Shown: piece after piece, positions 24,126-35,664 of the stretch
How the letters are laid out: each line of letters begins with the position of its first letter
Numbering within the stretch: the stretch's first letter is position 1
Assembly (NCBI RefSeq): GCF_003255815.1
Contig: NC_037689.1
Span: 52,684,875 to 52,748,874, forward strand
Length of the DNA: 64,000 nt
Source: Theropithecus gelada
Lineage: Eukaryota; Chordata; Mammalia; Primates; Cercopithecidae
Direction of reading: 5' to 3'
Translations under genes and position numbers: made by a program
The notes under the pieces: model-generated
Told to the model about the DNA's origin: nothing
The model's input: the letters and a program-made list of their open reading frames with translations, nothing else
The model's database searches: none

Positions 24126-26530
24126 ACTTCAACTATATTTCTTATCCCTTACATTTTTATTTGTCTTAGCTTAAAAAAAGAAGAAACTGTGGAATACTAC
24201 AGTAAATATTGTTTTCAAACACAAGCAATAATTCAAATAGTTATTTTTCTTTTGAATTAATTTTAGACATATTTGGGATCCTATTGAGGGGATAAGAGGA
24301 TGTCAAAAAAAGTTAAATACCTAAGTAGAAAAAAATATAGAAATAAAGCCAATAATCTCTTTCAGTTCAAATGTTAGCAATTGTTAATAAGAAATTGCTA
24401 TCTGGGATGACGGAATTATCTCTGCTTAGTATCTTATTGTAACTGAAAAAAGGTTTATCATTACAAATGCCTTCCAATGAAACCAAGAATTTCTCAAAAC
24501 ATTTAATGTCACATAAGAAGTTACCTAATCTAGCTTCTTAATGTCAATTTTTAAAAAATCTTAAAATTACTTAGTTTTGTAGTAAACAGTGAAGAAAAGA
24601 TTGCCTCCTAATTATTTTTTTCAATTAGTGCTGAATGGGAAAACATTTATATCTTACTATAAAAGGTTCTGTTTTGTTTGGAATTGATGGTAGCTTTATT
24701 TACTGTTCTGATTGTGCTGTTTCTAAATTATTGAATCTGCTAGGTTTCATTGATGCAGCCACCACTTAAGTGACATAAATATTATAGAGAGGTACTGTGA
24801 AATGATCACTTTGTGGCAGGGGTACTTTTAAACAATGTTTCTACAAAAGTAGGTTGAGTTCATTGTAAATAATTGTGAAAACCACTGTTCAAATAATTTT
24901 AAGATTACATTAATTTTTCTATAAATTGTAGATTTATAAATGTTTGAAATTGTACACATTGATATTTAATGACAAATTTACTTAAAATAAATTGACCCCT
25001 CATTCTTACTTGCACTTCTCATTTACAGACTAGAACTTAGATGAAAGTTAAATTAAGAAAGATGTTTCAGGAAATGTGAAACTTGGCTGTTAGCACTTGA
25101 TAGGGCACACTCTGAAGAGTTAACCAACAGCCGAAGAAGTAATTTCTGTAATGATGAACACCTTAATCATTCTGTTAGAACAGACTACACTGTCCCATCT
25201 CAGCATTTGCAGAAAATACGTTGGTAAGGTCAGCAGCCATTATCAATAGGGCCTTGCGTGGCTAACCTTGACCACCATTCTTCTCTCAATCTGATAGGCA
25301 ACACCTCAATCCTTTGTTCTCCAACTAATCAGTAAAATAAGTAATGCATCTCTGCTTCTGTAATGATATCTTAGAATTTTTAGTATGTTTCTTTTGAAAT
25401 GCCCAAAGCCCAATTCTTTGGGATATCTTTTGGGTATCTGGTATCATGTGGGAGTGAAGAATGAAAGTTTTTGGAGAAATCAACAAATGAAAGCTGTGAT
25501 AGCACAGAAGCTAATGGGGTTGACAGTGGAGTAGGTAGTATTTACTCTGTAGTGTTTACAACATAGTAGATAGAAGTACAAAATTTTTTTTAACTGTAAC
25601 TCTTTCATAGCTTGTTTTATCTAGTAATATTTAAATAATGACGTTTCCTTGATCCTTTGCTTTTGCAACCTAACAACTTTAATAATAAGTTCACATAATA
25701 AACAATGAGTAGAAAATTGAGTGACTTTGTAAACCAATCTGATTTCTACTTTGTGTGTACTTTATAGGTACGTATCTTCATTTTGGCCTTATCATTAAAT
25801 ATACATTGTGCCAAGTATCATAGACAAAAAAAAAACCTCTCACAGGTATTTCCTGAGATTGCCCCATCATCAAATTTAATGAAAATGACACATTAAATTA
25901 AATTTGAGGACCATAAAGATAAATATTCTGAGAAGGAGAAGTTAGGTTAAAAACAAGTTTCTCAACTAGGCCAATATCTTTAATTGCCAGTTTTCATTCA
26001 ATTTCAAATAACTAGTTCTACCTGACAGTGTAACAGTTGAGAGGATGACAATATTTTATTTTAAAAAGCAGCTTCAGGCCGCTTTCAATTTTCCTGTTTA
26101 GTATTAAGTAGTTTCTTTTATTCCTTATTATTGAACTTGATAATATCTGTCTCATAGATTTCTTATTATTGTATGACTAGTTTACAAGTGGATTTCATAA
26201 ATATCAAATCATTTAATCACCAAAATATCCATCAAAGAGAAGCTTGTTAAATAAATTCTGGTACAGCCATACAGAGAAAATGTGTAGCTTTAGAAAAGGA
26301 TGAGGATACTCTCTAGAAAGATATGGTATTCAGGGTAAGTGAAAAAGCAAGGTGCGGAGCAGCATGTAACTGTACTACCCTTCTATTAGAGAGAGAGAGA
26401 GAGACAGAGAAACTAGAATGTTTGCCTATGCCGGAAGGACAGAAAAGCTGTTAATAGTGCTTATCCACTGGGACAGAAAGGGGTGATAATTAGGCACTTG
26501 GGAGAAAGGGGTGGGAAAAAATTTCACTAT
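24126..26530. other. Downstream flank of GK, no gene seen
   Basis: AT-rich, largely free of recognisable repeats for 2.4 kb. The unusual lack of Alu suggests either a longer 3' UTR or DNA under some constraint; neither is shown by the sequence alone. A (GA)n run lies at 26389-26404. Confidence 0.6.
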
Positions 26531-26532
26531 AC

Positions 26533-26535
<3 letters not shown>

Positions 26536-26572
<37 letters not shown>

Positions 26573-26590
26573 ATATGTGTGTGTGTGTGG
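26536..26590. repeat. (GT)n microsatellite
   Basis: About 17 perfect TG units, then an interrupted GTATATGTGTG section, abutting the T-tail of the next Alu. Confidence 0.95.
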
Positions 26591-26600
26591 ATATATACAC

Positions 26601-26894
26601 ATTTTTTTTTTGAAACGGAGTCCCACTCTTGCCCAGGCTGGAGTGCAGTGGCATGATCTGGGCTCACCATAACCTCCGCCTCCAAGGTTCAAGCAATTCT
26701 CCTGCCGCAAGCCTCCCGAGTAGCTGGGACTACAGGTACATGCCACCACGCCCAGCTAATTTTTGTATTTTTGGTAGAGACGGGGGTCTCACCATATTGG
26801 CCAGATGGGTCTTGAACTCCTGACCTCGCGATCCACCCCCCCCTTGGCCTTCCAAAGTGCTGGGATGACAGGCGTGATGCCACTGTGTCCGCCT
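26601..26894 (-). mobile_element. Alu, antisense
   Basis: Full length, with diverged ends ('gatgccactgtgtccgcctg') and a C-rich expansion at about 26835. Confidence 0.9.
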
Positions 26895-27589
26895 GTCCAC
26901 TTTATTTCTTTGATAAAACTGTTTGCTTGGAAATGAGAATGTTACTCCTCTTATAAAAATTGTAAAATGAAAGGTTAGAAAGGAGAAAGTCACCCATAGT
27001 CCTAAAATGATCCCTGTGGTTATTTTGATTTTCCCCCAGACTTTAAGGGAATATTTCATAGAACTTGAGCGTTCATAAACTATATAAAAATTTTAACATG
27101 CAAAATAATCAGGGCTGTCATGTATGTAGACACAGGTAAACTAAAAGTATAGAACAGGCATAGAGATGATGAATACCAAGTTTAGTGGTGATTACCTCTG
27201 AAAGAGGTGGATGGGGTCAGGGAAGGGGACTTTGCTGAAACCTGGAAAGTTGTGTTTGTAAAAAAAATTAAGAGTTAAAACAAATATAGCAATACCTTAA
27301 GATTTGGCACTGCTTAGTGGTGGGTACACATGTCTTTATTATATCCTCTACATTTCTGTATGCTCCATATATTTCATAATAAAAAGATAAAGTGTGTTTC
27401 TCCTGATTGTGTGGATCTAAATCCATCACTTACTGTCTGTCTATCAGTGTAGTTTTGTTAGTACTGACAGCCTTCCCAATTAGAAGGGTTGAAATTTTAT
27501 TGATCTTATCTTTTGGCAGAATTATTTCAAGCACCTCCTATGAAGCATCAATATACAGAAGAAATAATGTGTATTAGAAATTACATCCT
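26895..27589. other. Unique intergenic DNA
   Basis: No gene or recognisable repeat. 'ttcataataaaaagataaag' at about 27373 is an AATAAA-containing tail that may be the end of an old element. Confidence 0.55.
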
Positions 27590-27902
27590 GGCTGGGCGTG
27601 GTGGCTCACGCCTGTAATCCCAGCACTTTGGGAGGCTAAGGTGGGCGGATCAGTTGAGATCAGGTGTTTGAAACCAGCCTGGCCAACATGGTGAAACCCA
27701 TCTCTAATAAAAATACAAGAATTAGCTGGGTGTGGTGGCACACGCCTGTAATCCTAGCTACTTGGGAGGCTGAGGCAGAAGAATCGCTTGAACCTGGTAG
27801 GTGGAGGCTGCAGTGAGCCAAGATGGTGCCACTGCACTCCAGCCTAGATGACAGGGCAAGACTCCATCTCTAACAACAACAACAAAACACACAAACAAAA
27901 AA
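27590..27902 (+). mobile_element. AluS, sense
   Basis: Exact duplication AGAAATTACATCC on both sides. Tail of (AAC)n and CAAA units. Confidence 0.94.
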
Positions 27903-28630
27903 AAGAAATTACATCCTTACTTAGCCATTCACTTGTTATGAACAAAATTTAGAAGACTCAAAAAAGAAATGCCCATTTGTTTTCTATATAGTACCTTCCA
28001 TGAATTTTAATAGATAACTGCATGGCTGTAAGACCATCATATTTGTAATTACGTGTTAAGGCTAGCAAGTTTCTAGACAGAAAAGTCTTGACTCTACATT
28101 TAAGTTTAGTGTCCAAGGGAAAATAATTGTTATCATCATATTAGATTTTAAGTTACGTATGAGACCTGTTTTATTGTATTCCGTGTTCTAATTCATTACA
28201 GTCCAAAGAAAGCACTAAATAATAAAATGGAATGACATTTGTTTCCTTTCGAATATGTGTTTAAAAGACCACAAAAACGTGGTTAAAACAAAACGGTAGG
28301 GTGATCATGGAAGTGATTAAAACCTGCTATTGAAGGGAAAACTTGACTCTAAAATAGAACAATTCTCTAATTTCACCTATGCTGGGTTTCTCCCCAATTA
28401 TGGTTTGATATTTTAATTCTCCTTGCCCACTCAGGGAGACGTTACTGGTAGTTAGTTGCATTATATAATCGATTTTAAAGGAAGAGACATAACTAATGAC
28501 TAAAACTAAGTTATTAGGATTCTTCCATGGCTTTTCAATGTTATCTATGTCTCCATCCCACAGGTTCAGTTAATTCTCTAATTCTATATGTTAAATAAAT
28601 GTGTATCCTGCAAGGATATACACTCACCCC
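27903..28630. other. Unique intergenic DNA
   Basis: AT-rich, with no gene, repeat or motif that I can name. Confidence 0.55.
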
Positions 28631-28631
28631 C

Positions 28632-28645
28632 AACACAGACACACA

Positions 28646-28680
<35 letters not shown>
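28632..28680. repeat. (CA)n microsatellite
   Basis: About 17 perfect AC units after an interrupted ACAC/AGAC start. It lies directly against the target duplication of the next Alu. Confidence 0.95.
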
Positions 28681-28687
<7 letters not shown>

Positions 28688-28985
28688 TTTTTTTTTTTTT
28701 TTTTCTTTTGAGACGGAGTCTCGTTCTGTCGCCCAGGCTGGAGTGCAGTGTTGCAATCTCAGCTCACTGCACTCCACCTCCCGGGTTCACACGATTCTCC
28801 TGTCTCAGCCTCCGGAGTAGCTGGGACTGCAGGCACATGCCGCCATGCCTGGTATTTTTGTATTTTTAGTACAGACACGGTTTCACTATGTTGGCCAGGC
28901 TTGTCTCGAACTCCTGACCTCGTGATCCGTCTGCCTCAGCCTCCCAAAGTGCTGGGATTACAGGTGTGAGCTACTGCGCCCAGCC
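28688..28985 (-). mobile_element. Alu, antisense
   Basis: The duplication AGAGTAC occurs at 28681-28687 and 28986-28992. Short deletion in the left arm ('ctgcactccacctccc'). Confidence 0.93.
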
Positions 28986-28992
28986 AGAGTAC

Positions 28993-29804
28993 ATATTTTT
29001 GTTCAGGATAATCAGAAATGAGTATAAGAGAGATTGTTAATGTTTTATATTAAGCAGGTTCATTTAGAATAAACAAAACCAGAGCTATTATCTTCTATGG
29101 ATTAAGACTGGAATAATAAAAATTATTGGAAGGAGATTTTTTTGTCAGGTCTCCCATGTATACAGGTGTTCATCAGAGACACCATGTTCCCCTTGTCTCC
29201 CTCTCAGAGAGAGACACCCATAGATGGCAGGCGTGGGCAGGGCCATGCCTGTCATACACAGGGCTTCATATATGCTGAAGCCTGCAGCTGGTTATTACTG
29301 TCTCCTAGTTAGCTCCAATAACTGTGTTTGGCTAATTGAATTGCACTCCCTGCTAGCCACCTGAGTCTCCCCAAAAGAAGACTGCCCTTCAAAACTAAGG
29401 AAAGAAAATCTTCACACCATTATCCAGCCCCAGATTCTTGGCTTGAGCCAAGTACCTATGTAGCTCAAGCCAAGGATTTTTGTGCCCAACTCGAAGAACT
29501 GGTGAAGCTACAAGTGTTAACATAGATTTCTTACATTTAAATCATAGTGGACAGGACTTCAATGGTTGTGGTTTTATTATTAAGTTGTATTTTAGACACC
29601 ATAATGCCAATATTAAGTGATTTTAATGTGAACAGATGCTGAACCATTTCTACTGAAATGTCTCAGATATCCAATCAAAATTTATTAAGGAATTGTACCA
29701 TACAAGATTCCCCTGTTTTTCAACCAGAGAATCAGAAGCTTAGGGAAAAAAAAAATTCCCTTATTTTCCAAATCCATCACTTGTAGTCTAAACTATTTTA
29801 AGTT
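28993..29804. other. Intergenic DNA with a hairpin
   Basis: No gene. A perfect 12-bp inverted repeat lies at 29437-29448 and 29463-29474. The 29140-29480 part is less AT-rich and could be a decayed LTR. Confidence 0.5.
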
Positions 29805-30104
29805 TTATTTATTTTCTTGAGATGGGGTGTTGCTCTATTGCCCAGGCTAGAGTGTAGTGGCACAATCATGGTTCACTGCAGCCTCGACCTCCCAGACTCA
29901 AGCCATCCTCCAGGATTAGCCTCCTGAGTAGCTGGGACCACAGGCACGCACCACCACACCCAGCTAATTTAAAAAAAAAAAATTTGGGGAGATGTGGGCT
30001 CACTATATTGCCAAGGCTGGCCTTGAACTCCTGGGTTCAAGAGATCCTCCCACCTCGGCCTCCCAAAATGCTGGGACTACAGGTGTGAGCCACCACACTC
30101 AGCC
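29805..30104 (-). mobile_element. AluJ, antisense
   Basis: J-type features ('gcagcctcgacctccc', 'gttcactgca'); no clear tail, with an A-run in the middle linker. Confidence 0.88.
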
Positions 30105-30209
30105 TAAATTCTTTTATCAGCTTGCTAAAGGCCATGTAAATAGAATAGGCTCTAGTGACCCAGTCAGTCACCTTTTGAAAAGCTGGTCTCTTGTAAGAAA
30201 CAAATTCGG

Positions 30210-30223
30210 CCGCTAGGTGGCGC
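30210..30223 (+). promoter_or_regulatory. CTCF-like binding motif
   Basis: CCGCTAGGTGGCGC matches the core CTCF pattern CCASYAGRKGGCRS at 13 of 14 positions and lies in non-repeat DNA about 100 bp after an AluJ. Occupancy is not shown by sequence. Confidence 0.65.
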
Positions 30224-30696
30224 TACTTTCCACAGTTGGGCTTCTCTGTCTCAGTCTATCAGCAGAAGTTGCTACTGTACTGGTTTTTAGTAATCATAGT
30301 AAAGTGAAAGCATTGTAGTGACCGTGGGAGATGTACAGAATGCTTTCATGCTAGGATCGTAAAAACCAGAGGATTAACTGAATCCAACAATCCGTTTACG
30401 CTCTTGCATCTTTGATTTTCCTTAGACTTTCAGCTCATCATAAAAGTAAGGTTTATAGACATTTCTCTTTATAATTTAACACTTACTACTTGAATATCTC
30501 CGCTAATTACACATATACTCTGCTAAATTTATTTAATCACAAATATAATCTTAGTTATACCCTGTTCTATTAAAGCGTTTTTTAATAAAAACATTTCTGT
30601 TTATGCTTGAGTCTTGGAATGACATACTAGAATCAACCAATTCCAAGGCAAAATTGTTCCTTCATTATTTTCCCAGTATGAACCAACTTTTTTTTA

Positions 30697-30727
<31 letters not shown>

Positions 30728-31011
30728 GCCTTTCACCGAATGATTCTAGAGAGGTATACAGAAAAAAAATCTCTTTTTATATAACAATCTATAAACATGG
30801 CCAAATCAAGACAAAATCATGTTAATTGTCCTGTATGTTGATAGCATCATTATTGCATCAATACCAGGCAAATCTGTAACTCTATTATCATTGTCATTAG
30901 CTTTTTACATGTTGAGCTTTACGAAGTTGTTAAGAAAGTATTCTTTATTACCACAATCCATCAGCATTTTGATCATATGTTGGAAGTGCCATAGCATCCA
31001 AGTATAATAAA
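30224..31011. other. Unique intergenic DNA
   Basis: No gene or named repeat apart from a T-run at about 30700-30720. Confidence 0.5.
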
Positions 31012-31194
31012 ACTGCCAGGCACAGTGGCTCACACTTATAACCTCAACACTTTGGAGGCTGAGGTGGGAGGATTACTTGAGGCCAGGAGTTTGAGACCAG
31101 CCTGGACAACACAGTGAGACCCCATCTCTACACAAAAATAATCTTAAAAAGAAAAATTGGCCAGGCATGGTGGTACATGCCGGTGGTCCTAGCT
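31012..31194 (+). mobile_element. AluJ fragment (5' part), sense
   Basis: Left arm, linker and the start of the right arm, stopping after 'ggtggtcctagcta'. No tail or duplication. Confidence 0.85.
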
Positions 31195-31330
31195 AACATT
31201 CCACATACAGTTTTAAGACACAAAGTATATACTTCTTTAAAAAAACCACAATAGATTCATATCAACAATAATAAGCTACATATAGGATTAAATTTATTTA
31301 ATCACAAAATTTCTTTAATCTTTAAGCCAA

Positions 31331-31332
<2 letters not shown>

Positions 31333-31362
<30 letters not shown>

Positions 31363-31645
31363 ACAGGATCTTACTCTGTCACCCAGGCTGGAGAGCAGTG
31401 GCGTGATCATGGCTCACTGCAGCCTTGACCTTCCTGGGCTCAGGTGATCCTCCCAGCTCAGCCTCCCCAGTACGAGTACCTGGGACTCATACTTGCACCT
31501 GCACCCAGCTAATTTTTGTGTTTTTTGTAGAGACAGGGTTTTGCCATGTTTCCCAAGCTGGTCTCAAACTCCTGGGCTCAAGAGATCCTCCCACCTTGGC
31601 CTACCAAAGTGTTGGGATTACAGGCATGATCTACCATCCCCAGCC
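31333..31645 (-). mobile_element. Alu (J/S), antisense
   Basis: T-tail of more than 25 nt; 'agccttgacc' is J-like. 'gccaataatttt' before and 'accagcaatttt' after may be the duplication. Confidence 0.9.
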
Positions 31646-32419
31646 TAAACCAGCAATTTTAACACCGTAATCTGTTGGGCATCTTTTGGATAAGGTTTAT
31701 TTCAAATTGAATTGTTTTATTTAAAATAAGAAATTTTTAAAAATTTAATATATTACTCTAAAAACCAAACTATTTTGGAACTCAGTAATCCAAATGTAAA
31801 AGAAGTAAAGGCATTTTGCTTTGCATTGTACTATTAGTGAGAACTGAGTTGTAGATTTATAGATGCTATAATTATACAACAATGAACGTACAGGCAAGGA
31901 AAGTAGGCATATAAATTGTCTTGCTCACAAAACTATTTTTGGAGCTAACTCTCTTATAGAAAATCATCAAAAAGGGTTTTATCCAAAATGTTTCAGTAGG
32001 ATGTTAACTTGAAATAAAGTGAATGGCCTTAGGGTTATGCTATTCCTTCTCCTCTCAGGTTTCTAGGTTAAGAAATAATGAATTTTGTTTCTAAATGTTG
32101 CTTTGGCAGAGCTAATTGTAGTCCCCTTGGGTGAAGGGATTGGAAAAAGGAAAATTCAGTTTTTTTACCCTGCTTCAGTAATCAATTGACTTTGGTATAC
32201 CCAAGTGGACTTGGCCATTTTAACTGTGTATGCTTAAAAATTTTTCTGAAGTCAAAAGGAAAAAAAATACAATTCTGCCATCAAATATTTGATGACTACA
32301 GTAAAATATATTTACATTGTTAACACGTTTTTCATAAATATCTTCTCAAAATAACAAATAACAAGAATTATGATAGTAATGTTTTAGGCATTAAAATTTC
32401 AGTTTAAGATATTTGTGGG
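31646..32419. other. Unique intergenic DNA
   Basis: AT-rich, with no gene or named repeat. Confidence 0.5.
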
Positions 32420-32729
32420 GTTTTGTTTGTTTGTTTGTTTGTTTGTTTGAGTTGGAGTCTCGCTCTGTTGCCCAGGCTGGAGTGCAGTGGCAGAATCTCG
32501 GCTCACTGCAAGCTCCGCCTCCCGGGTTCATGCCATTCTCCTGCCTCAGCCTCCCGAGTAGCTGGGACTACAGGCGCCCACCACCATGCCCAGCTAATTG
32601 TTTGTATTTTTAGTAGAGACGGGGTTTCACCGTGTTAGCCAGGATGGTCTCGATCTCCTGACCTCATAATCTGCCTGCCTCGGCCTCGCACAGTGCTGGG
32701 ATTACAGGCGTGAGCCACCGCGCCCAGCC
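32420..32729 (-). mobile_element. AluY, antisense, with (TTTG)n tail
   Basis: Tail of six TTTG units. The flanks 'atatttgtgg' and 'gtgtttgtgg' are the likely duplication. Close to the Y consensus. Confidence 0.92.
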
Positions 32730-33150
32730 AGTGTTTGTGGTTTTTAATAAATAGTGAGCTGGGTATATCAGTTATCTATTGCTATGTAAGAGACCACCTC
32801 ACAACGTAGTGGCTTAAAACAACAACCATTTTGTTGGTCAGTATTCTGTAGAGCATCGATTTGATCTGTTCTACTGAGGGCAGTTCCGTTGGTCTTGCTT
32901 AGATTACTCCTGGACAAGTAATCCAAGTCAAATGGCCCATTGGCTGGAGGCTGGATGGCCCTAGTTGACCTCACTCATACATCTGGGAGTCAGCTGGGGC
33001 TATCAGCCAGAGCCCCTCAGTTTTCCACATTGCTTATCCAGCAGGATAGCTCAGACATCTTCCCATAGTGGCTGGATTCCAAGAGGGCAAGAGTGGAAGG
33101 CCTCATGAGGCCTTGACTTTGGAAAGTCCCACAGTGTCACTTCTGCCACT

Positions 33151-33450
33151 TTTTTTTTTCTTTTGAGACAGGGTCTCACTCTGTCACCCAGGATAGATGC
33201 AGCAGCATGATCACAGCAGTGGCACATTGCAGCCTCTACCTCCTGGGCTCAGGCAATCCTCCCATCTCAGCCTCCCAAGTAGCTGGGGTCACGGCACGTG
33301 CCTCCATGCTCAGCTAATTTTTGTATTTTTTGTAGAGAGAGGATTTTGCCATGTTGCTCAGGTTGGTCCTGAACTCCTGGACTCAAGCAATCCACCTGCC
33401 TCAGCCTCCCAGAGTGCTGGGATTACAGGCGTGAGCCACCACAGCAAGCC
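33151..33450 (-). mobile_element. AluJ, antisense (inside MLT1)
   Basis: J-type; 'cttctgccact' before and 'tacttccacac' after mark the interrupted LTR. Confidence 0.9.
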
Positions 33451-33523
33451 TACTTCCACACCTTTCTATTGGTCAAAGCAAATCATAAGACTGCCTACAT
33501 TCAAGGGAAGGGAAAACAGACCC

Positions 33524-33834
33524 CCCCTTTTTTTTGTTGTTTTTTTTTTTTTGAGATGGAGTCTCGCTCTGTCACCCTGGCTGGAGTGCAGTGGCGCGAT
33601 CTCGGCTTACTGCAGCCTCTGCCTCCCAGGTTTCAGTGATTCTCCTGCCTCAGCTTCCCAGGTAACTAGGATTACAGACATGTAGCCACTACGCCCTGCT
33701 AATTTTTGTATTTTTAGTAGAGACGGGATTTCACCATGTTGGCCAGGCTAGTCTCGAACTCCTGACCTCAGGTGATCTGCCCACCTTGGCCTCCCAAAGT
33801 GCTAGGATTACAGGCGTGAGCCACCGTGCCTGGC
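33524..33834 (-). mobile_element. AluS, antisense (inside MLT1)
   Basis: Preceded by a C-run and T-rich tail. The LTR resumes at 'aagacctcttgat'. Confidence 0.9.
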
Positions 33835-33952
33835 TAAGACCTCTTGATAGGAAGAGCAGCAGATAGTTTGTGGCTATATTTATCTTTCACAGTAGGTTAT
33901 TCAGATCAACCTCATTGAAAATGTCAAAATAATACCTTAAAAGTATTGAAGT

Positions 33953-34243
33953 GGCCTGGTGTGGTGGCTAACGCCTGTCATCCCAACACTTTGGGAGGCC
34001 GAGGCAGGCGAATCACTGGAGGTCAGGAGTTCGAGACCAGCCTGGCCAACATGGCAAAACCCCATCTCGACTAAAAATACAAAAATTAGCCAGGCTTGGT
34101 GGCACACGCCTGTAATTCCAGCCGCTTGGGAGGCTGAGGCAAGAGAATTGCTTGGACCCAGGGGGCGGAGGTTGCAGTGAGCCAAGATTGCACCACTGCA
34201 GTCCAGCCTGGGTGACAAAGCGAGACTCCATCTCAAAAAAAAT
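33953..34243 (+). mobile_element. AluS, sense
   Basis: The duplication AGTATTGAAG lies before 33953 and after the tail near 34250. Confidence 0.92.
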
Positions 34244-34812
34244 AGAAGAGTATTGAAGAGCTGAAAAGACATTTGTGAACTCCTAGGGCAAGTTTTAATT
34301 TCGGGGGGATAGGCTGTAATCAGAGAAATAAGCTTCTGAGCACCAAAGATGAACAGGCTTCACACTTGAGATCCAGATCCAGAAGTCCAGGATCAAGATG
34401 CATTCAAAATATAGGGACTCTTCTAGAAGTTTCTCCAGCATTACAGAAGGATCCAAAAAGACTACACCTCCAGTATAAGGACTCGATCTATTGCCTAACT
34501 CCCCTGTCCCTGGGGACTACAGAGATGGTTGCCTTGGCTAAGAGCAGAGCTAGAGAAGGAAAAATAAAAGGAAACGTATCCCTCAGACGTTGTTGCCACA
34601 TACCTGCCCTTTTGCAAATTTGCACCCCAGGGACCCGTAGCCCCAATGAACAGGGTCCATCAAGCCCTAAACTTGGTCGTTGCAATCTGGATTGGAAGTG
34701 CTCCCAGGTGGCTGAGCGAATCAAATCACAAAGCCTCTTTAACCTAGGCCTTTGGAGGCCACCAAAAATAATTGTCCAAAGGCAATGAAAGGCATGGGGT
34801 CAGAGATAGTAC
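34244..34812. other. Unassigned segment with a 140-codon open frame
   Basis: Unlike the surrounding AT-rich DNA. It contains an ATG-to-stop frame at 34366-34788 (+) encoding an Arg/Ser/Lys-rich peptide without a domain, signal peptide or membrane segment that I recognise. No splice, promoter or conservation evidence. Most likely part of an unrecognised old repeat; a gene is not claimed. Confidence 0.35.
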
Positions 34813-35440
34813 TGATACAGCAGTTAAGAAGAAAGTACTTAGGCGGATAGGGAGGGTACAGGAACGGGAGTCCGCAGTAAGGTCTTCCTTATAATGAAAA
34901 GCAGCCCCCAAATCATTTTATTTTCTAACAAAAAGCAGCCTGTAAAATCGAGCTGCAGATAGAGACAAGCAAGCCTGAATTTTGCACGGGTGAATGCCGG
35001 TAGTTGTGACAATAGGAAAAGACATGATCAAAATGGCAGCTCCATCTTCCCTTCCTTTTGCCAGCCATGTGTACAATAGGGAACAGACAAGATGGCACCA
35101 GCGAAGTGGAAAGCCCATTTGCATAATAAGATTAGGTAGGGTGACTGGCTTTCCCCACAAACAATGCAAATGTCACACCTGGTCCAACCAATCTGTGGGT
35201 CTATGTAAATCAGACACTGTCTCCTCAATTCTGCCTATAAAATCTGCTGCAGTCCACCGCAGGCTGGCTTTTCCCTTTCAGACACCTCTCTCTCGCAAGA
35301 GAGAGCTGCTCTCCTCTCTTCTTTCTTTTGCCTGTTAGACTTTCCGCTCCTTAACCCACTCACATGTGTTTGTGTCCTTAATCTTCTTGGAGCAGGATGA
35401 TGAACCCCGGGTATTTACCCTAGACAACGATGCTGCTTCA
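34813..35440 (+). mobile_element. ERV1-type solo LTR, sense
   Basis: 628 bp, starting TGATACAG and ending GCTTCA, with an exact 4-bp target duplication GTAC at 34809-34812 and 35441-35444. A TATAAAA box lies at 35236-35242 and a CT-rich R/U5-like region follows. No gag, pol or env is attached, so this is a solo LTR left by recombination. It looks like a gammaretrovirus-type LTR of the LTR10/MER4 style; exact family not assigned. Confidence 0.85.
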
Positions 35441-35664
35441 GTACTAGAAAGCAAGGCATCATGAATGTGAACCAGCTGATATAACAGCAGGAGATTTTAA
35501 CAATTTCAGATGTTATCAGACAAGTTTCAAGAAATAAATGACAAACTTGAAAACATTCACAAGGCAGAAAGCTATAAAAGAGACATGGCAGGTTTGAAAA
35601 AGAAACGAACTGAACCTCTAGGGATGGAAAATTCAATAACCAAACTTAAGAACGCAGTGGATAT

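Larger units (their letters stand above)
32766..33893 (-). mobile_element. MLT1-type LTR, antisense, split by two Alus
   Basis: Recognised from 'cagttatctattgctatgta' and 'agtggcttaaaacaacaacc' at the start, and 'tctattggtcaaagcaaatc' and 'cctcttgataggaagag' further on. It resumes after each of the Alus at 33151-33450 and 33524-33834. Confidence 0.8.

Noticed and set aside
28632..28680. Short regular repeats as a CRISPR-like array
   Set aside because: A dinucleotide microsatellite without spacers, in a mammalian genome.
33197..33685. 162-codon open frame on +
   Set aside because: Made of two antisense Alus and an MLT1 piece; the peptide has the usual Alu-derived pattern.
34994..35338. 114-codon open frame
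   Set aside because: Lies wholly inside a solo LTR, which does not encode protein.
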